Assembly (NCBI RefSeq): GCF_900103215.1
Contig: NZ_FNGV01000009.1
Span: 146,154-210,153, forward strand
Reading direction: 5' to 3'
Origin: Kriegella aquimaris
Lineage (GTDB): Bacteria > Bacteroidota > Bacteroidia > Flavobacteriales > Flavobacteriaceae
Length of the DNA: 64,000 bases
This document shows, one piece after another, positions 9,472 to 18,691 of this stretch. Under the pieces are notes generated by a model. It was not told where the DNA came from, did not search any database, and was given only the letters and a program-made list of their open reading frames with translations. The translations under genes and the position numbers were made by a program. Every line of letters begins with the position of its first letter. The stretch's first letter is position 1.

Positions 9472-10850
9472 TGGATATTTTACTGAATATTATATATCTG
9501 ATCGCTACCATTACTTTTATTGTAGGTCTGAAAAAGTTAGGACATCCTGAAACAGCCAAAAAAGGGAATTTAATAGCGGCTTCCGGAATGGGCTTGGCCA
9601 TCTTGGGAACAATTTTCATTCATGAATTAGCGGTTCCTCCGCTGATTTATATCTTGATTGGCTTGGCGATTCTTATAGGGTCGATTATAGGGTGGTTGAT
9701 AGCCATTAAAGTGGAAATGACGAAGATGCCCGAACTGGTATCTTTGTTCAATGGGTTCGGTGGGGCTAGCGCAGCCTTGATTGGATTGGTGGAATACAGC
9801 AAAAATGTCTCCGATGTTACCCAAGCTACTACAATAGTCGCAGGGGTTATCATTGGGGCCATTACATTTTCAGGAAGTTTGATTGCCTGGGGCAAATTGA
9901 ACGGCTCTCTGAAAAGTGTGGTGAAAATTCCTTTTTATAACCCTATCAATAATCTGCTTTTTATCGGAATAATTGCTTTTGCCGCATTTATGATCGCTAC
10001 TGGCGTCGACAGTCAATTGCTATTGTATGCGTTGTTGGCTTCAGGGTTGGCTTATGGGGTCTTGTTTGTGCTTCCTATTGGAGGGGCAGATATGCCCGTT
10101 GTAATTTCATTATTGAATTCGTTGACCGGTATCGCAGCAGCTATCACAGGCATTTTATATGATAATATGGTAATGCTTGTTGGTGGTATTCTGGTAGGTT
10201 CTGCAGGTATTATTTTGACAATAGCGATGTGCAAGGCTATGAACAGAACCTTAGGATCGGTAATTTTTGGAGCTTTTGGTGGGGGAGAAGCCGCTGTAGT
10301 CGGTAACAAGACTTTGGGATCCATTAAGAGTACCAACCCAAGTGATGCGGCCATTATGATGAATTATGCGTCAAATGTGGTGATTGTTCCGGGGTATGGT
10401 TTGGCCGTTGCACAAGCACAACACGTAATTCATGAGTTGGAAGAAATGTTGTCTAAAAGAGGAGTCAACGTAAAATATGCCATCCACCCTGTGGCAGGTC
10501 GTATGCCGGGCCATATGAACGTTTTGTTAGCAGAATCTAATGTAGAGTATCATATGTTGGTTGAAATGGATGATATCAACCCTCAGTTCAGTAATACCGA
10601 TATCGTTTTAGTGGTCGGTGCCAATGATGTGGTAAACCCTGCAGCCCATAATGACCCTGCCAGTCCGATTTATGGTATGCCCATTTTAGATGTAGAGAAC
10701 GCAAAACATATCATTGTAAATAAAAGGGGTATGAATGCCGGTTATGCCGGTATTGAAAATGAACTGTTCTATAATTCTAAAACTTCGATGCTATTCGGAG
10801 ATGCCAAGGCGGCACTTACCGATTTGGTCGCGGAGTTGAAGAATATGTAA
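9471..10850 (+). CDS. pntB: NAD(P) transhydrogenase subunit beta
   Basis: Beta subunit (459 aa) containing the rest of membrane domain II and the NADP(H)-binding domain III. About eight to nine hydrophobic segments occupy residues 1-260, including the conserved 'MPELVSLFNGFGGASAAL' region. Domain III follows (about 290-459) with NADP-binding VPGYGLAVAQAQH, HPVAGRMPGHMNVLLAE, VGANDVVNPAA and KRGMNAGYAGIEN. Its start overlaps the pntAB stop. Together the three genes should supply NADPH from NADH and the proton gradient. No clear terminator is visible after it. Confidence 0.97.
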   Translation: MDILLNIIYLIATITFIVGLKKLGHPETAKKGNLIAASGMGLAILGTIFIHELAVPPLIYILIGLAILIGSIIGWLIAIKVEMTKMPELVSLFNGFGGASAALIGLVEYSKNVSDVTQATTIVAGVIIGAITFSGSLIAWGKLNGSLKSVVKIPFYNPINNLLFIGIIAFAAFMIATGVDSQLLLYALLASGLAYGVLFVLPIGGADMPVVISLLNSLTGIAAAITGILYDNMVMLVGGILVGSAGIILTIAMCKAMNRTLGSVIFGAFGGGEAAVVGNKTLGSIKSTNPSDAAIMMNYASNVVIVPGYGLAVAQAQHVIHELEEMLSKRGVNVKYAIHPVAGRMPGHMNVLLAESNVEYHMLVEMDDINPQFSNTDIVLVVGANDVVNPAAHNDPASPIYGMPILDVENAKHIIVNKRGMNAGYAGIENELFYNSKTSMLFGDAKAALTDLVAELKNM

Positions 10851-11193
10851 TGCCATTGCCTCTGGGTAAAATAGAGAAGTTCTAAGGAGACAGGTGAACC
10901 ACACTTTAGATTTTATTTATATCCATAAAATTAAAGAAGGTGTTAAAAAGTCCTTATTTGCGTCATTACTAAGTACGAAGTAATACTTAAAATGGAGGTA
11001 ATCATTGAACGGATTACTTCACTTCGTTCGAAAAGACTGCTTATTTTGACTTTTGTTCACCTTTTTTCTTGATTATATGGATGAGCTAAAATTCTGGTGC
11101 CTCAAGAGCCTAAAAGGAGCCACCGGTTCAAATAAACTTAAAAACTCTAATGCCATTCTAATCTCATCAGCTGAAAGTAAAGCGGCCTTTCTT
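10851..11193. other. Intergenic region after pntB
   Basis: About 340 bp with no convincing gene. It contains a loose inverted repeat around GAAGTAAT/ATTACTTC (10977-11030 area) and leads into the promoter of the two-component operon. The open frame running through 11053-11262 crosses that promoter and has no protein-family character. Confidence 0.5.
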
Positions 11194-11201
11194 TACCTTT
11201 G
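11194..11201 (+). promoter_or_regulatory. -7 box of the two-component operon promoter
   Basis: TACCTTTG fits TAnnTTTG exactly, 43 bp before the ATG at 11244. It covers the alternative TTG start at 11199, which is an argument against that start. No good -33 TTG is visible. Confidence 0.5.
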
Positions 11202-11243
11202 CGATTTTCTAGAAATTTTAATGGTATTAAGAATATTTTCAAA

Positions 11244-11927
11244 ATGGCCAAACAAATATTAGTCATAGAAGACGAACATAATGTGGCTACCTTTATTAAA
11301 CAAGGCTTGCTTGAAGCCGATTATGAAGTTTTTTTGGCCTATGAGGGTGAACAAGGTATCGAACTTTTGAGAAACAAGGAAATTGACTTGATTATCCTTG
11401 ATATTATTTTGCCTAAAATGGATGGTAGGGAAGTCGCCAGAAAAATAAGAGGCCTTGGTTATGAAGATGTACCCATCATTATGCTGACTGCCTTGGGAAA
11501 TACAGAAAATGTAGTCAAGGGACTCGACTCGGGTGCCGATGATTATTTGGTGAAACCTTTTAAGTTCAAAGAACTTTTAGCAAGAATACGTGCTTTGACA
11601 AGGCGAAATGGGTATGCTTTGACCACGGTACAGAAACTGGTCTTGCAAGACTTGGAGTTGGATACCGATGCAAAGACTGTGAAGAGGGCCGGCCAAGAAA
11701 TCAGTTTGACGTCAACTGAATTTCGCCTGTTGGAATTTTTATTGAAAAATAAGAATAGAGTACTTAGCCGCATCGATATTCTTGAAAACGTTTGGGATAT
11801 TAACTTTAATATGGGTACCAATGTCGTCGATGTTTATGTTAATTATTTACGAAATAAGATTGATAGGAACTACAATTCCAAACTCATACAGACCGTAATC
11901 GGTATGGGTTATGTTATCAAAGATTAA
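11244..11927 (+). CDS. OmpR/PhoB-family response regulator
   Basis: DNA-binding response regulator of 227 residues. The receiver domain (1-120) shows the acidic pair at 10-11 (IEDE), the phospho-acceptor Asp53 in LIILDIILPKMDG, the switch Thr in MLTALG and Lys in DYLVKPF. The C-terminal winged helix (about 130-227) has LTSTEFRLLEFLLKN and VDVYVNYLRNKID, ending with the usual IQTVIGMGYVI strand. ATG 11244 was chosen because the upstream in-frame TTG lies in the -7 box and MAKQILVIEDE is the normal family start. A histidine kinase follows 13 bp downstream and is its likely partner. The signal is unknown. Confidence 0.95.
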   Translation: MAKQILVIEDEHNVATFIKQGLLEADYEVFLAYEGEQGIELLRNKEIDLIILDIILPKMDGREVARKIRGLGYEDVPIIMLTALGNTENVVKGLDSGADDYLVKPFKFKELLARIRALTRRNGYALTTVQKLVLQDLELDTDAKTVKRAGQEISLTSTEFRLLEFLLKNKNRVLSRIDILENVWDINFNMGTNVVDVYVNYLRNKIDRNYNSKLIQTVIGMGYVIKD

Positions 11928-11940
11928 GTGAAATAACCGT

Positions 11941-13329
11941 ATGCAGTTAAGAACAAAGATCACTGCCATTTTTATATTGTTAACGGGACTTTTCCAAATT
12001 GGGATTTTCGTACTTATCTATTATTTTTCAGAGGAATATACCGAAAACGAGTTCTATCTACGGCTGAGCCAAAGAGCTACTATTGCCGCTCAGGCCCATC
12101 TTGATGAAGGTGAAGTTAACGTCGATATCTACGAAGATATACGTATTCGTCATCTGCAGACCCTACCCAATGAAAGAGAGGTAATCTACCCAGTGGATGC
12201 AGAAAAAAAGAAGCCCTTGGCCAATTTTGACACTAATCTGCCCGAATCTTTTTATCAAAAGGTTTTCGATAAAGAATATGCCGAGTATAAAAAGGACGAA
12301 TATTATTATACGGGACTTTTATACCACGATGCTCAAGGAGACTTTATCGTCTTGTTATCTGCAAGAGACCTTTATGGAGTGGGGAAACAAGAGAATTTGA
12401 GGAATATTCTCATCATCGCTTTTTTCGTAAGCATGATTTTCATTTCTATTTTAGGGCAGTATTACGCAAAGCAGGCGTTGAGCCCAATTTCGGAGATTAT
12501 TAAAAAAGTAAATTCCATAAGGGCGGAGAGCCTTTTTCTTAGATTGGATAATGTTAGCGGAAAAGATGAACTTGCCGATTTGACCCGAACATTCAATAGT
12601 ATGCTGGATAGGTTACAGATTTCATTTGATCTGCAGAGCAATTTTATCAATAATGCGTCCCATGAACTCCGAAATCCGTTGACAGCCATTCTTGGGCAGA
12701 CCGAAATTGCATTAAGTAAAAGAAGAACGATACAAGAATATCGGTCCACACTTAATAATATTGATCTTGAGGCTTCAAGGCTTGATACTTTAGTAGATGG
12801 AATGCTAAAACTTGCAAAAACAGATTTTGATTCGAAAGGCTTGGTTATCGAAGCTATTCGATTAGATCAAACTGCAATCGAGATCAAGCAAAATTTAGAC
12901 GTTGTAAATCCTAAAAATAGCATAAAACTTAATTTTGACCACTTACCTGAAGATGAACGTTTAATTACCATGTTGGGAAGTGAGACGCTTCTTAAGGTAG
13001 CATTGAGCAATATTTTGGAAAACGCCTGTAAGTTTTCAGATAACAAAAAAGTTACCTTAAAACTCTTGACAGATGATGGTTATATCTTTTTGATCATTAC
13101 CGACGAGGGTATTGGAATTCCGTCTGACGAACTCAAGAATATTTTCGAACCTTTTTACAGGGGGTCGAATGTTCGAAATTTAGTTGGCTTTGGTTTTGGG
13201 CTTCCATTGGCCTACCGGATAATAAAACTTCATTCTGGTGACATTCGCGTTTCATCACAAGTGGGTAAGGGGACCATTGTAAAGATAAAACTCCCTACTC
13301 AGGATAAATACAATTCTTTGAAGTCTTGA
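11941..13329 (+). CDS. HAMP-domain sensor histidine kinase
   Basis: Inner-membrane histidine kinase, 462 aa. Two membrane segments (about 7-29 and 153-172) bracket a periplasmic sensor region of roughly 120 residues that resembles no domain I can name. HAMP follows (about 174-228), then HisKA with phospho-accepting His241 in NNASHELRNPLTAILG. The ATP-binding domain has N box LSNILENACKFSD, G1 ITDEGIGIP, F box IFEPFYRG and G2 GFGFGLPLAYRI. It is encoded directly after its cognate OmpR-type regulator. This layout resembles metal- or envelope-stress kinases (CusS-like), but nothing in the neighbourhood fixes the stimulus. Confidence 0.94.
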   Translation: MQLRTKITAIFILLTGLFQIGIFVLIYYFSEEYTENEFYLRLSQRATIAAQAHLDEGEVNVDIYEDIRIRHLQTLPNEREVIYPVDAEKKKPLANFDTNLPESFYQKVFDKEYAEYKKDEYYYTGLLYHDAQGDFIVLLSARDLYGVGKQENLRNILIIAFFVSMIFISILGQYYAKQALSPISEIIKKVNSIRAESLFLRLDNVSGKDELADLTRTFNSMLDRLQISFDLQSNFINNASHELRNPLTAILGQTEIALSKRRTIQEYRSTLNNIDLEASRLDTLVDGMLKLAKTDFDSKGLVIEAIRLDQTAIEIKQNLDVVNPKNSIKLNFDHLPEDERLITMLGSETLLKVALSNILENACKFSDNKKVTLKLLTDDGYIFLIITDEGIGIPSDELKNIFEPFYRGSNVRNLVGFGFGLPLAYRIIKLHSGDIRVSSQVGKGTIVKIKLPTQDKYNSLKS

Positions 13330-13574
13330 TAATTTTGGGTACCTAAAGACTACTTACCTTTTTGTTCAGTCCCTAATTGGTAAAACAAAGCCTTGATGGA
13401 CGAAGTATATTCTATTAAGAAATTATAGCTGCGCATAATTGTGCCAGGCTAAAAAGGGAAAAACATCATTCGAAATAATACTTCGATTTCGAGGAAACAA
13501 GATTGACTAAGCCTCTTTTTAAAATTTTAATCCCATTCTAATTTCGCTCTTAAACCGTTCTAATTGTCTGCACT

Positions 13575-13582
13575 TACTTTCG
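13575..13582 (+). promoter_or_regulatory. Possible -7 box of the usp-sulP operon
   Basis: TACTTTCG matches TAnnTTTG at all but one position and lies 20 bp before the ATG at 13602. No -33 TTG is visible, so this is a weak call. Confidence 0.35.
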
Positions 13583-13601
13583 CTGAGAAAATAATAAACA
13601 G

Positions 13602-14084
13602 ATGAAAAAAGTACTTATTCCGACCGATTTTACCGTAGAATCGTTGCAGCTCATTGAGTATGCTATTTTAAATTTTCCTGAAGCAAAACTAGATATTATT
13701 CTTGTCCACGGTTTTAGGTTGCCCGATACACGATGGGGACTCACACATTATTCCGCAATGAGGGAAGTCAATAAACTTAATACCGATGTTTTTGCGAAAG
13801 CCAAGAATATGTTCGTTCGTGAGCACAGCGATGTGATCGGGCGTTTACGGTTTGAGTTGTTTACGGGGAACAATTCCTTTGCATTTCAAAATTTCGCGGA
13901 ACAATTGGACGTAAAGGATGCGATTATCCCAAAAGGAAAATTTTTAAACGTTAATAATTCCAAATGCTTCGACCCAACTCGATTTATCAAAAAGAATATT
14001 GATAATGTAATCGAAATTCCTTTTGAGTTGACCGAGGAGTATCAAAAAGGAAGATTTTCTCTCTCAGCCCTTTTAAACTTCTAA
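13602..14084 (+). CDS. UspA-like universal stress protein
   Basis: Small cytoplasmic protein (160 aa) starting KKVLIPTDFTVESLQLIEYA, the usual first strand and helix of the UspA fold, followed by a second strand IILVHGF. The family's ATP-binding glycine motif near the C-terminus is not seen, so nucleotide binding is doubtful. A SulP anion transporter starts 57 bp downstream on the same strand. UspA-like or STAS proteins often travel with SulP transporters, so a regulatory role on transport is plausible inference. Confidence 0.65.
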   Translation: MKKVLIPTDFTVESLQLIEYAILNFPEAKLDIILVHGFRLPDTRWGLTHYSAMREVNKLNTDVFAKAKNMFVREHSDVIGRLRFELFTGNNSFAFQNFAEQLDVKDAIIPKGKFLNVNNSKCFDPTRFIKKNIDNVIEIPFELTEEYQKGRFSLSALLNF

Positions 14085-14140
14085 AAATATCACCGCTATA
14101 ACGGTCTGAGCGTATTCATTTTTACAAAATCAAAAAAGCT

Positions 14141-15817
14141 ATGAAAAATTTCACAACAAGATATTTAAAATCTGATATAAAATCTGGCCTAGTGGTCTTC
14201 TTGGTTGCCTTGCCACTGTGTCTCGGTATTGCTTTGGCCAGTGGAGCTCCACTGTTTTCAGGCATCATTTCGGGTGTCGTAGGAGGACTGGTCGTGGGTG
14301 TCTTAAGTAACTCTCAATTGAGCGTCTCCGGCCCTGCGGCAGGTTTAACGGCTATTGTACTAGCTGCAATAGCTACTTTGGGTTCTTTCGAAGCTTTCTT
14401 GCTTGCCGGACTTTTGGCGGGGGTTATCCAATTGATATTGGGTTTCGTAAAAGCAGGCATTATTTCAAATTACCTGCCGTCCAATGTTATTGAAGGAATG
14501 CTTGCTGCGATAGGTATTATCATTATGCTATCACAGATTCCGCATGCCGTAGGGTTCGACGAGATGCACGAAGGGGATTATTTTTATGTCAACCCGGCCG
14601 GTGAACACCAAATTTTTCAAACGTTTGCCAATACCGTTAATTTTATCCATCCGGGAGCTGTTGTAGTGGTTTTAGTTTCTCTCGCTATTTTGATTGCCTT
14701 TATAAAAGTCCCATTTTTGAAAAAAATCAAGGCTATACCTGGTGCCCTAGTGGCCGTATTGGGTGGAATTGCAATTAACGAGGTTTTTAAATTAACAGGC
14801 TCATCATTGGTTATTAGCGAAGGTCACCTCGTAAGCCTACCCGTGCCCGAATCGATTGGTGAATTTTGGAACCAGTTCAGTTTTCCCGATTTTACCCAGA
14901 TTGGTAATACAGATGTTTGGATTGTAGCGCTTACAATTGCGGCAGTCGCGAGCATTGAGACCTTGCTGTGCATCGAAGCGGCCGACAAACTAGACCCTTT
15001 GAAGCGTTATACCAATACCAATACCGAGTTAAAAGCTCAGGGGGTCGGAAATATAATAAGTAGTTTGATAGGGGGCATACCGATGACTTCTGTTATTGTA
15101 AGAACTTCTACAAACGTTGACTCGGGTGGTAAAACGAAGATCGCCGCCATTGCACATGCTGCTTTTTTGTTGCTTGCGGTTGTTGCACTTCCTTCTTTTA
15201 TGAACAAGATTCCTTTAGCATCCCTAGCGGCCGTTCTACTGGTAATCGGTTACAAATTGGCTAGTCCTGCTAAATTCTTGCATATGTGGTCCAACAGTAA
15301 AAAATTTCAGTTTATACCCTTTGTTGTCACCATTGTAGCCATTGTACTCACAGATCTTTTGATGGGGGTAGGTATAGGATTGGCTGTAAGTATCTATTTT
15401 ATTCTTAGGGGGAATCTGAAACTTGCTTACTTTTTCAAGAAAGACAAACATATCGAAGGGGAAACCATACAAATGGAATTGGCACAGGAGGTTTCTTTCT
15501 TGAACAAGGCCGCCATAAAACAGACTTTCATCCATTTACCCGAAAATAGTAAAATCGTCATAGATGCCTCGAACACGGTATATATAGACCACGACGTGCT
15601 GCATCTGATAAAAGATTTTGTGTATCATGGTTCTAGGGATAAGAATATCTGGGTTGAGCTAATAGGCTTTAGAAAGGAATATCGAATAGAGAACTCGGCT
15701 TCCCATGTTACTTCCATAGTTTCCGATAATGGTAGTCTGGTATCCCCAAACAATATCACGAATGGGGCGAAGGTTCCCTCTAATGTACTCTTGGTAAGGG
15801 AGCTGAGTCGGGCTTGA
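14141..15817 (+). CDS. SulP-family anion transporter with STAS domain
   Basis: Inner-membrane transporter of the SulP/SLC26 family, 558 aa. About 12-14 hydrophobic segments fill residues 15-415, beginning with the family pattern SDIKSGLVVFLVALPLCLGIA and containing SVSGPAAGLTAIV and the signature 'GGIPMTSVIVRTSTNVDSGG'. A STAS domain follows (about 440-530, 'SKIVIDASNTVYIDHDVL'). Substrate within the family (sulfate, bicarbonate or other anion) cannot be read; many marine Bacteroidota members are annotated as bicarbonate or sulfate permeases. Last gene of the usp-sulP unit; a strong terminator follows at 15941. Confidence 0.93.
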   Translation: MKNFTTRYLKSDIKSGLVVFLVALPLCLGIALASGAPLFSGIISGVVGGLVVGVLSNSQLSVSGPAAGLTAIVLAAIATLGSFEAFLLAGLLAGVIQLILGFVKAGIISNYLPSNVIEGMLAAIGIIIMLSQIPHAVGFDEMHEGDYFYVNPAGEHQIFQTFANTVNFIHPGAVVVVLVSLAILIAFIKVPFLKKIKAIPGALVAVLGGIAINEVFKLTGSSLVISEGHLVSLPVPESIGEFWNQFSFPDFTQIGNTDVWIVALTIAAVASIETLLCIEAADKLDPLKRYTNTNTELKAQGVGNIISSLIGGIPMTSVIVRTSTNVDSGGKTKIAAIAHAAFLLLAVVALPSFMNKIPLASLAAVLLVIGYKLASPAKFLHMWSNSKKFQFIPFVVTIVAIVLTDLLMGVGIGLAVSIYFILRGNLKLAYFFKKDKHIEGETIQMELAQEVSFLNKAAIKQTFIHLPENSKIVIDASNTVYIDHDVLHLIKDFVYHGSRDKNIWVELIGFRKEYRIENSASHVTSIVSDNGSLVSPNNITNGAKVPSNVLLVRELSRA

Positions 15818-15940
15818 TGACTCTGGCGTTGCCAAAAAGTCGATAATGCCGCATGACAATAGATTAACAAGTAACTTATAGGACAAAGGCTAAAGAGTTA
15901 AAATAGCATAATATGTTTTTTAAGGAAACTTAGAGAAGAA

Positions 15941-15971
15941 AAAGCCAAGATTATAAATCTTGGCTTTTTTT
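15941..15971 (+). terminator. Intrinsic terminator after sulP
   Basis: Stem AAAGCCAAGAT / ATCTTGGCTTT with a short TATAA-type loop, followed by a run of T. It closes the last chromosomal gene before the tRNA junction. Confidence 0.85.
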
Positions 15972-16067
15972 GTTTCGGTTATGTTTTGTCCTGTCGGTGT
16001 TAATTTGGTCGGCAGTGGCCGCCAAAGGGGCTAATAGGATATCTTTTTTATCTGGCTGTTAGAAAAG

Positions 16068-16106
16068 TAAAATAAAAACCCTGAAAATCAAATGATTAAC
16101 AGGGTT
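16068..16106 (-). terminator. Terminator of the truncated tRNA-Leu
   Basis: Read on the minus strand: AACCCTG, a 16-nt loop, CAGGGTT, then TTTATTTTAC. It lies 5 bp past the tRNA 3' end, so the tRNA's original downstream sequence is still in place on this side of the junction. Confidence 0.75.
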
Positions 16107-16111
16107 AGTTG

Positions 16112-16170
16112 TACTCGAGACGGGACTTGAACCCGTACGGACTAATGTCCATTGGATTTTAAGTCCAACT
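16112..16170 (-). tRNA. tRNA-Leu(UAA), 3' half only; attachment site of the integrative element
   Basis: On the minus strand, from 16170 down to 16112, the anticodon arm (stem TTGGA/TCCAA, loop CTTAAAA, anticodon UAA), the class-II variable arm (GGAC-ATTA-GTCC), the T arm (ACGGG-TTCAAGT-CCCGT) and the acceptor 3' strand CTCGAGT plus discriminator A can all be read. A D arm and a 5' acceptor strand should follow at 16171-16210 but are absent. The UAA anticodon and long variable arm identify Leu. The break inside a tRNA with a recombinase 150 bp away is what integration at a tRNA 3' end leaves. The fragment alone cannot make a functional tRNA. Confidence 0.85.
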
Positions 16171-16323
16171 CCTTTTGACTTTATATGGTACTATATGGCC
16201 TTATAATCAGTTGTTTATGAATTGTTTACAAATTTATTAAATTAGAATAATACAAGTAAAACCGCCATTTGTTGTACCTATGTTGTACCAATTTTTGTAT
16301 CTTTAAATAGATTAATTACGATT

Positions 16324-17538
16324 ATGGCATCAAGTGTAAAAGTAACATTACGTAAAAAACCGAACAAACAAGGACAATATCCCCTTGCGGTACGAATAAC
16401 CAAAGATAGACGAACTTCATATCTCTACACAGGTCAATTTATTGAGCTAAAGTATTGGGATGCTTCAGGACGTGTAGTTAGAAAATCACATCCCAATGCA
16501 GCCAGGCTGAATAATCTCCTTCTTGCAAAGTTGTCAGAAGCAAATAAGAAGTTACTGGACCTTCAGACAACAAATACTGATATCTCGTCTAAGCAAATCA
16601 AAAAGGAGATTAGCGCCCCTCTAAATAAAACCACATTTAAGGAGTTGTCGGAAAGCTATCTTCTGGAAATTAAGGCAAATGGGAAACTGAGCCGATATGC
16701 TTCCGATAAAGTTCGTGTGAATCACTTACAGTGTTTTGCAGAAAATAATTATTTGACGTTTAAGGAAATTGATGAAGCTTTTCTCAGACGTTTCATGAGT
16801 TATTTGAAAGTTACTAAAAAGGTCTCTCAACGAAGTATTGTCAATAATCTAGTGGTTATTCGAACACTATATAATAGAGCCATTAAACAAGGAATTGTTG
16901 ATAGGAAACATTACCCCTTTGGCGCAGATAAAATCCGTATCAAGTTTCCCGAAACGGAGAAAGTTGGGCTAACCATTGAAGAAATTCAAAATATAGAGGA
17001 ATTGAATAATTTATCCAAACAGGAATGTCATGTTCGAAATGTTTGGCTCTTCAGTTTTTATTTGGCAGGTATGCGGGTCAGCGATGTGCTGCAAATAAGA
17101 TGGAATGATATTTATGATGACCGCTTGCATTACCGTATGAACAAGAACGATAAATTACTATCCCTAAAGTTGCCCAATAAGCTTTTGCCCATTTTACAGC
17201 AATATGTAGTGGATAAAGTAAACGATACCGATTTTATCTTTCCAGAAATGAAGAAGGCGAATATGGAAAGCATGCAGGATATTTTTGCTAAGACGAAGAC
17301 TGCAACCAAAAAGTTCAATAAATACCTCAAATCTATTGCTCAAAAGGCGAAAATGGACAAGAAACTTACCATGCATATTGCCAGACATAGTTTTGGTAAC
17401 ATAGCAGGGGATAAGATTCCTATTCAGATGCTTCAAAAGTTATATCGCCATTCTTCCGTAACCACAACAATCAATTACCAAGCGAATTTCATGCATAAGG
17501 ATGCAGATGATGCCTTGGAAAAAGTGATAAACTTTTAG
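16324..17538 (+). CDS. Tyrosine recombinase / phage-type integrase (Bacteroidota type)
   Basis: Site-specific recombinase of 404 aa. The N-terminal arm-binding domain (about 1-95, VTLRKKPNKQGQYPLAVRIT) and SAM-like core-binding domain (about 103-195) precede the catalytic domain (about 215-404). The catalytic set is complete: Arg251 (AGMRVSDVLQIRW), His351 and Arg354 (HIARHSFG), His376 (LYRHSSVTTT) and nucleophile Tyr385 (INYQ). This architecture is that of integrases from Bacteroidota integrative elements. It lies next to a truncated tRNA-Leu, its presumed attachment site, and reads away from it into the element. It looks intact. Confidence 0.95.
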   Translation: MASSVKVTLRKKPNKQGQYPLAVRITKDRRTSYLYTGQFIELKYWDASGRVVRKSHPNAARLNNLLLAKLSEANKKLLDLQTTNTDISSKQIKKEISAPLNKTTFKELSESYLLEIKANGKLSRYASDKVRVNHLQCFAENNYLTFKEIDEAFLRRFMSYLKVTKKVSQRSIVNNLVVIRTLYNRAIKQGIVDRKHYPFGADKIRIKFPETEKVGLTIEEIQNIEELNNLSKQECHVRNVWLFSFYLAGMRVSDVLQIRWNDIYDDRLHYRMNKNDKLLSLKLPNKLLPILQQYVVDKVNDTDFIFPEMKKANMESMQDIFAKTKTATKKFNKYLKSIAQKAKMDKKLTMHIARHSFGNIAGDKIPIQMLQKLYRHSSVTTTINYQANFMHKDADDALEKVINF

Positions 17539-17945
17539 CGGTATGAACAAATTATCGTTTAAATTATATGGTCATTCTTATGCTCTATCTTCTTAGAATT
17601 GTTTCGTTATTTACCTTTTGTCTGTTAAACATGAGAATCCTTTAAAGTTATAGGACATTATTACTATTCCTTTTGAACTAGTGCTAAGAAGAGTAACATA
17701 CTGTGTTGCCAACCATTAAGTGAATGCTATTTATTGTCGAGATTAAATCTAGATATGTACCAGCGACCTTCTGGTTATGAGTTTGAAAAAAATCTCGAAT
17801 TTTAGCGTTTTTAGACGGTAAATGCTATAAAACTGTTTAGCGGACTTTTTACTGTATCAGCACTAATTTTTTTGTCTCTCACGAAAAGGTAAACAATAAT
17901 TTTTTTGGAGAAATTTTTTGATTATGGCACACCTCAATGAGAATG
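17539..17945. other. AT-rich gap between integrase and sigma factor genes
   Basis: 407 bp between two convergent genes. I see no gene, no clear terminator and no long repeat. Confidence 0.5.
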
Positions 17946-18524
17946 TCACTTATTTCCATTGCGGAATTTTTCAAACAAAACAAATAAAAGAACACTGTCG
18001 TTCTTAAAAGCTTCACGTATTTTGGTAAATGCAATCCGCATTTGTGATTCAACGGTTTTGATTGAGATTCCCATTTGCGCTGCAATTTCCTTGTACCCTA
18101 TACCTTGCACTTTATTCATCTGGATAATTTTTCTACACTTGGGTGGTAGGGTTTCAATTATCTCTTTCATTTTCTGAATGCGCATTTCTTGCATTTCTGA
18201 ATCTTCCTCAATTCTATCTATCAATGCACGTTCCCAAATTTGATCTAATAGTTTTTCTTGTTTTTTGGTCTTCTTGATGGTATCAATATACCTATTGTAG
18301 GCGATGGCATAGAGGTATCCTTTTGGGGATTTGGTTTCATCCAATTTCGATTTATCCTCCCAAAATCGAATAAACGCATGCTGAACAATATCTTCCGACT
18401 GAAATTTATCATGGGTGTAGGTGGTAATATAGGCCACAAGGCGGCTATAATATGTGGTAAATAGATATTTGAAAGCACTCCGGTCTCCCCTTTTCATGGC
18501 TATCACAGCCTCGACTTCGTTCAT
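17946..18524 (-). CDS. ECF-type RNA polymerase sigma factor (module A)
   Basis: Sigma-70 family ECF factor, 192 aa. Region 2 (about 20-85) contains YYSRLVAYITTY and DIVQHAFIRFWED. Region 4 (about 120-172) contains LPPKCRKIIQMNKVQGIGYKE, here shortened to its core LPPKCRKII, and the helix-turn-helix EIAAQMGISIKTVESQM. The divergent neighbour 167 bp away is a FecR anti-sigma factor followed by an STN-domain SusC, the standard transenvelope signalling set. The sigma factor should be released when the SusC binds its glycan, and then activate fecR-susCD. Confidence 0.93.
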   Translation of the reverse strand: MNEVEAVIAMKRGDRSAFKYLFTTYYSRLVAYITTYTHDKFQSEDIVQHAFIRFWEDKSKLDETKSPKGYLYAIAYNRYIDTIKKTKKQEKLLDQIWERALIDRIEEDSEMQEMRIQKMKEIIETLPPKCRKIIQMNKVQGIGYKEIAAQMGISIKTVESQMRIAFTKIREAFKNDSVLLFVLFEKFRNGNK

Positions 18525-18691
18525 ATCAACAGGGTATTGGTTTGTTTGGTAATTGAAATTTAGATGCGAATATCAAATTTTTTTTAATTTTTTTTAAGGG
18601 TTTAATAAAATTTTAAAGTATTGGTTGTGTAATGTGTAATGAGGGTAACTTCAAAAAGAGCTAAAACAAGAGTATTCTACGCGAAAATATA

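Noticed and set aside
11053..11262. 69-codon frame upstream of the response regulator
   Set aside because: It crosses the -7 box and the real start of the regulator and shows no recognisable domain.
16112..16230. Intact tRNA-Leu gene
   Set aside because: Only the anticodon arm to the 3' end is present; no D arm or 5' acceptor strand is found in the adjoining bases.
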